This document shows positions 1 to 4,589 of a stretch of DNA of 6,544 nucleotides, in pieces. The notes below the pieces were generated by a model, which did not search any database, was not told the origin of the DNA, and saw only the letters and a list, made by a program, of their open reading frames with translations. The translations under genes were made by a program, and so were the position numbers. Positions within the stretch are counted from its first letter, which is position 1. Each line of letters starts with the position of its first letter. Source of the DNA: an uncultured Tabrizicola sp. (GTDB lineage Bacteria > Pseudomonadota > Alphaproteobacteria > Rhodobacterales > Rhodobacteraceae); contig CALLZQ010000764.1 of assembly GCA_937858255.1 (NCBI GenBank), positions 1 to 6,544 of the forward strand. The letters are read 5' to 3'.

Positions 1-664
1 GCTGATCTTCCAGCCGCGCCAGCAGCCGGACCAGCGCCGACATTGGGTTCTTGGCCCGATGCGGATAGGCCGAGTGGCCCTGCACCCCATGGGCGGTGAA
101 CCAGCAGGTCATGCTGCCGCGCCGCCCGATCTTCATCATCTCGCCCATCACATTGGGGCTGGTCGGCTCGCCCACAAGGCAATGGGTCATCCGCTCGCCA
201 TTCTCGACCATCCAGTCTAGGAGCGCGACCGTGCCGTCCTGCGCATCGCCCTCTTCATCACCGGTGATCGCCAGAATGACCGCGCCATCGGGCGGCGTCT
301 CACGCACGAAATCCACCGCTGCCGCCGCAAAGGCCGCCACGCCCGATTTCATATCGGTCGCGCCACGCCCATACATCCAGCCGTCAATCACCTCGGCGCC
401 AAAGGGGTCATGAGTCCAGGCCGCCAGATCGCCCACTGGCACCACATCGGTATGGCCGTTAAAGCCGAAACTACGGTTCGCCCCCCACGCGCCCCAGCGG
501 GCAAAGAGATTGGCGATACCATTGCGGTCCACCCGCGTGCAGGTGAAACCAGCGCCCGAGAGCAGCGCCTCCAGCACCCCCAGCGCCCCGCCCTCTGCCG
601 GCGAGACCGAGGGGCAGCGGATCAGATCGGCGGTCAACTGAACGGGATCGACGGGCTGGGGCAT
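1..664 (-). CDS. dapE: Succinyl-diaminopimelate desuccinylase, N-terminal 221 residues (runs off left edge)
   Basis: Metal-dependent cytosolic amidase of the succinylase branch of lysine and peptidoglycan diaminopimelate synthesis. It hydrolyses N-succinyl-LL-diaminopimelate to LL-diaminopimelate and succinate. The translation opens [20 protein letters not shown]. Visible family motifs are HTDVVP (His71, metal ligand), the [10 protein letters not shown] segment (Asp104, bridging ligand), ITGDEEGDA (Glu137 as general base, Glu138 as ligand) and VGEPTSP (Glu166 as ligand). Dimerisation-domain sequence [12 protein letters not shown] follows at about 196-207. Role assignments come from the M20 peptidase family. 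The family is about 375-385 residues long, so roughly the last 160, including the C-terminal histidine ligand, lie outside the window. The ATG at 664-662 is chosen because a strong GAAGGAGG Shine-Dalgarno lies 5 nt upstream. No frameshift is seen. The gene is divergent from hint1. dapD, at the other end of the window, is on the same strand. Confidence 0.96.
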   Translation of the reverse strand, partial: MPQPVDPVQLTADLIRCPSVSPAEGGALGVLEALLSGAGFTCTRVDRNGIANLFARWGAWGANRSFGFNGHTDVVPVGDLAAWTHDPFGAEVIDGWMYGRGATDMKSGVAAFAAAAVDFVRETPPDGAVILAITGDEEGDAQDGTVALLDWMVENGERMTHCLVGEPTSPNVMGEMMKIGRRGSMTCWFTAHGVQGHSAYPHRAKNPMSALVRLLARLEDQ

Positions 665-669
665 GGCGC

Positions 670-677
670 CCTCCTTC
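670..677 (-). promoter_or_regulatory. Ribosome binding site of dapE
   Basis: Read on the minus strand this is GAAGGAGG, ending 5 nt before the ATG at 664. It is a near-perfect anti-16S match and fixes the dapE start. Confidence 0.85.
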
Positions 678-689
678 TTTGGGGGCCGC

Positions 690-701
690 CCCGGCGCCGG
701 G
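690..701. repeat. 12-bp perfect palindrome in the dapE leader
   Basis: CCCGGCGCCGGG reads the same on both strands. It lies 12 nt upstream of the dapE Shine-Dalgarno. It could form a short hairpin in the dapE 5' leader or be a dimeric protein site. In DNA this GC-rich it could equally be chance. There is no following U-run, so it is not a terminator for either strand. Confidence 0.35.
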
Positions 702-782
702 CCGCAACGCACCCGCCCTGTTGCAAAGACGCTACGCCCCGCCGGCCAGAACCTCGCAAACCCCGGCAATCATGGCCAAAAG

Positions 783-812
783 TTGTATTCAATGTGTCGA
801 AAGTCTGATACA
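783..812 (+). promoter_or_regulatory. Weak candidate promoter for hint1-hint2
   Basis: This is one of the few AT-richer patches between dapE and hint1. TTGTAT (783-788) could be a -35 element and GATACA (807-812) a poor -10, with an 18-nt spacer. The same bases include an inverted repeat, TGTAT (784-788) and ATACA (808-812), which could instead be a repressor site. Transcription starting near 820 would include the whole structured leader described next. The -10 match is only 3 of 6, so this is a suggestion only. Confidence 0.2.
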
Positions 813-834
813 TCCTGCCGAAAGGATAAGTCCT

Positions 835-936
835 GAGGCAGGGCAAGAGCAGGGTCAACGAACCCGAAACGACAAGACGCAGGTCCGGGCATCGCCCGGG
901 CGAGGCGGCATGCCCTGTCTCCATGCAAGGAGGCAG
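835..936 (+). promoter_or_regulatory. Structured leader with alternative pairings around the hint1 ribosome binding site
   Basis: GAGGCAGGGCA (835-845) can pair with TGCCCTGTCTC (911-921) as an 11-bp helix with one G-U pair. Enclosed are a 4-bp hairpin (852-855 with 862-865, loop CAACGA) and an 8-bp hairpin (883-890 with 894-901, loop ATC, one G-U). Together they would make a three-way junction. The 3' arm can alternatively pair with the Shine-Dalgarno: 915-922 with 929-936 gives 8 bp (one G-U) around the 6-nt loop ATGCAA. The two folds exclude each other because GAGGCAG occurs twice, at 835-841 and 930-936. One fold leaves GGAGG free and the other buries it. The pairings are read directly from the sequence. 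That they form, or regulate anything, is inference. I do not recognise a known riboswitch class. Confidence 0.4.
927..933 (+). promoter_or_regulatory. Ribosome binding site that decides the TTG start of hint1
   Basis: AAGGAGG lies 8 nt before the TTG at 942. The first in-frame ATG (993-995, codon 18) has no comparable site upstream. This supports the TTG start. Confidence 0.8.
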
Positions 937-941
937 ACGGT

Positions 942-2522
942 TTGGCAACCGGCGCAGAGCTTGGCTACAACACGAACGCCTCGGCGATAGCCATGGCGAA
1001 TGAGATCTTTGGCGAGGGCGTGACCGTCGTCGGCGCCAGCTATACCGGCCCCTCCACCTCCTCAGCGATCTATACGAACGGCAATCTGGCCGCCGGGGTC
1101 GCGCCCTCGAATACCGGGGTGATCTTTTCCACCGGCGATGTGCGGAACTTTACCCAGTCATGGGGCGATCCAAACCGCGCCAGCGGCACCTCGACCAACA
1201 CCTATGGCATCGACAACAACAGCCAGTTCAATGCCATCGCCGGCACCCGCACCTATGACGCGGTCTGGATGGATGTCGATTTCATCCCCACCGGCGATGT
1301 GATGACGATCCAGTTCGTTTTTGCCTCGGAAGAATATCCCGAATACGTCAACTCGCAGTTCAACGACGTGGTGGGGGTCTGGGTCAACGGCACCCATGTG
1401 CCGATCACCGTCGGCAACGGCCGGACCTCGGTCAACAACATCAATCAGGCGACGCAGGCAAACCTCGTCAATTCCAACCTGAACGATGCCTATAACACCG
1501 AGATGGACGGCTTTACCGTCACCTTGACCCTGACGATGGAGGTGAACCCCGGGCAGGTGAACTCGATCCGCCTTGGCATCGCCGATACGTCGGATGCGCA
1601 ATATGACTCGGCGGTGCTGATCGCGGGCAATTCGGTGCAGACGCAATTGGTGGCGCTGGATGACAGCGTGACCGTCAATCCGAACGGTGAAAAGACCGTG
1701 GATGTGCTGGCCAATGACGTGCGCCCCGGCGGCACCTCGCTGGTGATCACCCATATCAACGGGCAGGCGGTTGTCGCGGGCCAGACCATCACCCTGCCCT
1801 CGGGTCAGCAGGTGCGGCTGAACGCCGATGGCACGCTGACCGTTATCGGCGATGGCACGGTTGAGACGACCACCTTTACCTACACGGCGGCCATCGGCGG
1901 CGGCAACGGGCGCAACGATGTCGGCATCGTCACCATCAACTCGGTCCCCTGTTTCGTCGCCGGCACCATGATCCTGACGCCCGAGGGTGAGCGCCCGGTC
2001 GAAGCGCTGGAACCGGGCGATCTGGTGATCACCAAAGATGAGGGCGCCCAGCCCGTGCGCTGGATCGGGCACCGCGAGGTGGCGGCTACCGGCGCCCTCG
2101 CCCCCATCGAAATTCGCGAGGGCACCTTTGGCCCGCATCGGCGCCTGCTGGTCTCGCCCCAGCACCGCGTTCTGGTGCGCGACAGTCTGGCCGAGCTGCT
2201 GTTCGGCGATGCCGAGGTGCTGGTCGCGGCCAAGGATCTGGTCAATGGCCATTCGGTGCGGGTGCGCGAGGGCGGGACGGTCGATTATGTCCACCTGCTG
2301 TTCGACAGACATCAACTGGTCTCCTCGGCGGGCCTGACGACCGAGAGCTTTTTGCCCGGCCCGCAATCGACCCGGATGTTCGAGCAAGAAATTCTGGAAG
2401 AAATCCGCTCCATCTTCCCGGAACTGGACCCCACGACCGGCCGCGGCTACGGGCCGGCAGTCCGCAAACTGCTCAAGGGGCATGAGACGCAATTGCTGCT
2501 GGCCGCGCAGCGGGCCGCATAG
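942..2522 (+). CDS. hint1: choice-anchor L-like / cadherin-like / Hint domain protein, 526 aa
   Basis: Predicted self-processing protein; its biological role is unknown. Residues about 27-235 resemble the choice-anchor L domain, with FVFASEEYPEYVNSQFND (125-142) and ADTSDAQYDSAVLI (214-227). Residues about 238-333 look like a bacterial cadherin-like/Ig domain, with LDDSVTV and VLANDV possibly binding calcium. Residues about 336-470 are a Hint_2-type Hedgehog/intein domain: nucleophile Cys337 in PCFVAGT, EPGD (Asp360), SPQH (His408) and YVHLLFDRH (His451, His457). Cys337 is the only cysteine. The intein-type Asn plus Cys/Ser/Thr end is absent, so thioester formation and N-terminal cleavage or transfer is more likely than splicing. 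I see no signal peptide, transmembrane segment or RTX repeats, so any export route is unknown. The TTG start is favoured by the strong ribosome binding site and by N-terminal alignment with hint3. hint2 follows after 7 nt. Domain assignment is firm for Hint and fairly firm for the others. Confidence 0.9.
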   Translation: MATGAELGYNTNASAIAMANEIFGEGVTVVGASYTGPSTSSAIYTNGNLAAGVAPSNTGVIFSTGDVRNFTQSWGDPNRASGTSTNTYGIDNNSQFNAIAGTRTYDAVWMDVDFIPTGDVMTIQFVFASEEYPEYVNSQFNDVVGVWVNGTHVPITVGNGRTSVNNINQATQANLVNSNLNDAYNTEMDGFTVTLTLTMEVNPGQVNSIRLGIADTSDAQYDSAVLIAGNSVQTQLVALDDSVTVNPNGEKTVDVLANDVRPGGTSLVITHINGQAVVAGQTITLPSGQQVRLNADGTLTVIGDGTVETTTFTYTAAIGGGNGRNDVGIVTINSVPCFVAGTMILTPEGERPVEALEPGDLVITKDEGAQPVRWIGHREVAATGALAPIEIREGTFGPHRRLLVSPQHRVLVRDSLAELLFGDAEVLVAAKDLVNGHSVRVREGGTVDYVHLLFDRHQLVSSAGLTTESFLPGPQSTRMFEQEILEEIRSIFPELDPTTGRGYGPAVRKLLKGHETQLLLAAQRAA

Positions 2523-2529
2523 GGGCAGA

Positions 2530-3516
2530 ATGCAGGACTGGATCGCCCTTTCCGATCTGACAGAAATGCAGGCCCCCGCCCAGCCGCTGCGCCGGGCACT
2601 GTTTGTCTGCGAGATCGCGCTGCCGGTCGCGGACAGCGCCGTGCTGCTCGACTGGCAACCCGAAGGGGCGCAGGCCCGGACATTCGCCATCTTTCTGGAT
2701 GCGCAGATGGGCCTTGTGCTGATGCAGCGCAGCGGCAGTCAAGTGCGGCGGCATGTGCTGCCCGGCCCGCTGCCCACCGATCAGGGCACCGCCCGCATCA
2801 GCTATGGCTGGAACCAGCTTGCCGATCGCTGGGATCTGCAATTCACCCGTCTGGGCACCGATGAGGTCTTTGCCGCCCGTGGCGTGAACCCGATCCTGCT
2901 GGGCACCGACGATCTGGCTGATATCTGCCGGCCCGACGGCGCCGGCTCCCGCCACCCCGCCCTGCTGTGGTTCGGCGTGACCCAAGGCGCCGCCCCGCCC
3001 GAGCGCGCACCATGGATCGGGCTGCGCACCCCGATTGAAACCGCGCGCGGTCGCGTCGCCGCCGGGGCCCTGCGGCCCGGCGATATGGTGCTGACCGCCG
3101 ACAACGGCCTGCAACCGGTGCTGCGCGCCACCCGCCTGCGCCTGCCCGGGCGCGGCAGCTTTGCCCCGGTGATCCTGCGCGCGCCCTTCCTGGGCCAGCG
3201 CAGCGATGTGCTGATCAGCGCCGATCAACTGGTGGCCATGAATGGCCCCGAGGTCGAATACATGTTCGGCGAGGAAGAGGTGCTGATCCATGCCGAGGCG
3301 CTGGCCGACGGCTCGATTGCCCGGATCGACGGCTTTCGCGCGGCGATGGATTGCGTGTCACTGGATCTGGGCCTGCCGGAACTGATGATCGCTGACGGGT
3401 TGCAGATCCTCAGCCACGGGGCGGCGCAAGCCGCGCCGCGCCCGGTGCTGTACCGCTATGAGGCGCAGCAACTGGTCAGCCTGATCGGCCGCCGCACCCG
3501 CCACGGCGCCGCCTAG
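2530..3516 (+). CDS. hint2: Hint-like protein with degenerate active site, 328 aa
   Basis: Residues about 22-155 are beta-rich and resemble the concanavalin/LamG-like N-terminus found in some Rhodobacterales Hint proteins (for example ISYGWNQLADRWDL at 90-103). Residues about 162-297 align with the Hint domains of hint1 and hint3 (LRPGDMVLTADNGLQPV at 181-197, VEYMFGEEEVLI at 242-253). The key residues are missing. The nucleophile cysteine is Trp162, the block-B histidine is Gln233, and the two late histidines are Ser277 and Pro283. It is probably a non-catalytic binding or structural paralogue. The ATG at 2530 is chosen because AGGGG (2521-2525), overlapping the hint1 stop, lies 4 nt upstream. 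An in-frame ATG at 2482 would overlap hint1 by 41 nt and is less likely. Co-transcription and translational coupling with hint1 are probable. The stop is 3 nt from the convergent cobO stop. No signal peptide is seen. Confidence 0.87.
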   Translation: MQDWIALSDLTEMQAPAQPLRRALFVCEIALPVADSAVLLDWQPEGAQARTFAIFLDAQMGLVLMQRSGSQVRRHVLPGPLPTDQGTARISYGWNQLADRWDLQFTRLGTDEVFAARGVNPILLGTDDLADICRPDGAGSRHPALLWFGVTQGAAPPERAPWIGLRTPIETARGRVAAGALRPGDMVLTADNGLQPVLRATRLRLPGRGSFAPVILRAPFLGQRSDVLISADQLVAMNGPEVEYMFGEEEVLIHAEALADGSIARIDGFRAAMDCVSLDLGLPELMIADGLQILSHGAAQAAPRPVLYRYEAQQLVSLIGRRTRHGAA

Positions 3517-3519
3517 TCG

Positions 3520-4134
3520 TCAAAACTCGACGCCACGCTGCGCCACCACACCCTGATCGCGGAACGGGTGCTTGACCTCGGTCATCTCGGTCACCAGATC
3601 GGCGGCCGCCAGCAGTTCCGGCTTGGCATCGCGGCCCGTCAGCACCACATGGGTCATCGGGGGCTTTTCGGTGGTCAGGAACGCGACCACCTCGGCAATC
3701 GGCAGATAGTCATAGCGCAGGGCGATGTTGATCTCGTCCAGCACCACCAGCCGCATCGCCGGATCTCGGATCATCTCTTTGGCCATCTCCCAGCCATGGC
3801 GGGCGGCGGCGATGTCACGCTCGCGGTCCTGCGTTTCCCAGGTGAAGCCCTCGCCCGAGACGACAAAGCGGCATTCCTGTTCGAAATGCTTGCGCAGGAA
3901 CACCTTTTCGCCGGTGATCCAGTTGCCCTTGATGAACTGCACCACGCCGCAGGGCATCTTGTGGGCGATACAGCGCATGATCATGCCAAAGGCCGAGCTG
4001 CTCTTGCCCTTGCCATTGCCGGTATGGACGATGATCAGGCCTTTTTCCTTGACGGTCTTTTCCGCCATCTTTGCCTGATGCTCGGCCTTGACCGCCTTCA
4101 TCTTTTCACGGTGGGCGTCATTTTCGTCGATCAT
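3520..4134 (-). CDS. cobO: Cob(I)yrinic acid a,c-diamide adenosyltransferase, 204 aa
   Basis: Cytosolic enzyme that moves the adenosyl group of ATP to the Co(I) corrinoid, giving adenosylcobyrinic acid a,c-diamide in adenosylcobalamin synthesis or salvage (CobA/CobO/BtuR family). Evidence: P-loop GNGKGKSS (39-46) after GLIIVHT, GVVQFIKG (63-70), Walker-B-like VVLDEIN (130-136), the TGRDAKPELLAAADLVTEM stretch (166-184), and the family's C-terminal KHPFRDQG ending in RGVEF. The N-terminal 30 residues are charged and helical, as in other CobO proteins. The length is normal. The ATG at 4134 is chosen. A TTG at 4146 would add four residues and overlap the upstream stop. Start choice is therefore slightly uncertain; the Shine-Dalgarno (GAGAG, 4144-4140) is weak and overlaps the orf108 stop, suggesting coupling. 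No other cobalamin gene is in the window. Confidence 0.95.
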   Translation of the reverse strand: MIDENDAHREKMKAVKAEHQAKMAEKTVKEKGLIIVHTGNGKGKSSSAFGMIMRCIAHKMPCGVVQFIKGNWITGEKVFLRKHFEQECRFVVSGEGFTWETQDRERDIAAARHGWEMAKEMIRDPAMRLVVLDEINIALRYDYLPIAEVVAFLTTEKPPMTHVVLTGRDAKPELLAAADLVTEMTEVKHPFRDQGVVAQRGVEF

Positions 4135-4142
4135 GGCTGCTC

Positions 4143-4469
4143 TCAATCGAAAAAGGGGGTCATCTGGGCGACGACGACAGAGTTTTCGTCGAGTGCCCGC
4201 TGCATCAGTTCGGCATCCTCGGCGCCAATCTCTTCGCCCGCCGCGCGCCGCTCATCCAAGGTGCCAAGGCCCTGCACCTCCAGCACCGCCAGATCCGCCT
4301 CTTTCAGGATCGCCACCGTCTCACGCACCGCCTCAGCCTCATCCACACCCGAGGCATAGCACAAGAGCGCCCCGCCGGTCGCCTTGTCTGGCAGGCCATC
4401 GCCCGCCTTGCGCCCGACCTCGACCACCAGCGAATAGACCTGCTGTGGCCGTTTCTGTTTCTCTGTCAT
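4143..4469 (-). CDS. Uncharacterised 108-aa protein paired with cobO
   Basis: I do not recognise the family. The stop lies 8 nt before the cobO ATG on the same strand, so the two are almost certainly one transcript. The protein begins MTEKQKRPQQ and appears to alternate strands and helices: VYSLVVEVGR (11-20), GGALLCYASG (32-41), an acidic helix at about 42-60, LAVLEVQGLGTLDER (60-74), a helix at about 83-96, and VVVAQMTPFFD (98-108). This would suit a small alpha/beta, ferredoxin-like fold. That is inference. There is one cysteine (Cys37) and no metal-binding cluster, signal peptide or membrane segment. The ATG at 4469 has only a modest GGGTGG-type site upstream; a TTG at 4526 would add 19 unlikely residues. 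The coding frame is supported by tight packing with cobO. A role near corrinoid metabolism is guilt by association only. Confidence 0.8.
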   Translation of the reverse strand: MTEKQKRPQQVYSLVVEVGRKAGDGLPDKATGGALLCYASGVDEAEAVRETVAILKEADLAVLEVQGLGTLDERRAAGEEIGAEDAELMQRALDENSVVVAQMTPFFD

Positions 4470-4589
4470 CTCGCCACCCCGCTTTGGCGCCCTGTACCAC
4501 CCCGCGCCCGGTATTTGAAGCGCCAACGGCGGGCTAAGACCCGCTGGCTTGCTGCCGTATCTACAACCGAGCAGAACAAGGAAGCGGCG
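4470..4589 (+). other. Divergent intergenic region between orf108 and hint3
   Basis: These 120 bp must contain the start signals for both orf108-cobO (minus) and hint3 (plus) unless those lie inside coding sequence. Visible are a 7-bp inverted repeat, TTGGCGC (4484-4490) and GCGCCAA (4520-4526), and a 5-bp hairpin, GCGGG (4529-4533) with CCCGC (4540-4544). TATCTA (4558-4563) could be a plus-strand -10, but no -35 is convincing. No cobalamin riboswitch B12 box is seen on the minus strand. Confidence 0.35.
4578..4584 (+). promoter_or_regulatory. Ribosome binding site of hint3
   Basis: AAGGAAG lies 5-7 nt before the ATG at 4590. It supports that start over an in-frame TTG at 4515, whose extra 25 residues are basic, unlike hint1, and not preceded by a ribosome binding site. 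Confidence 0.7.

Noticed and set aside
96..808. Two plus-strand open frames overlapping dapE
   Set aside because: They are opposite-strand shadows of dapE, whose active-site motifs are continuous through the whole stretch.
835..921. Cyclic di-GMP (GEMM-I) riboswitch before hint1
   Set aside because: The words CAGGGCAA (839-846) and GACGCA (876-881) recall the class-I core and an adhesin-like target would fit. However, the conserved AAAGCC-type continuation and the second receptor helix are not present. A covariance-model search would settle it.
1944..2360. Intein that splices itself out
   Set aside because: No homing endonuclease insert, no C-terminal Asn followed by Cys/Ser/Thr, and no C-extein-like domain after the Hint region. 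The Hint_2-type pattern fits cleavage better than splicing.
1158..2690. 510-codon open frame on the minus strand
   Set aside because: It lies antisense to hint1, whose protein has recognisable domains and motifs. Its translation is low-complexity, rich in His, Gln, Arg and Gly, and matches no family I know. This is typical of a stop-poor opposite frame in GC-rich DNA.
2473..3291. 272-codon open frame on the minus strand
   Set aside because: Antisense shadow of hint2, with repetitive Ala/Gly/Gln-rich composition and no motifs.
3568..4359. 263-codon open frame on the plus strand
   Set aside because: Runs antisense through cobO and orf108. The cobO frame has unmistakable family motifs; this one has none.
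4470..4589. Cobalamin riboswitch upstream of orf108-cobO
   Set aside because: The gap is only 120 bp and I find no B12 box (GCCACTG-like) or suitable helices on the minus strand.
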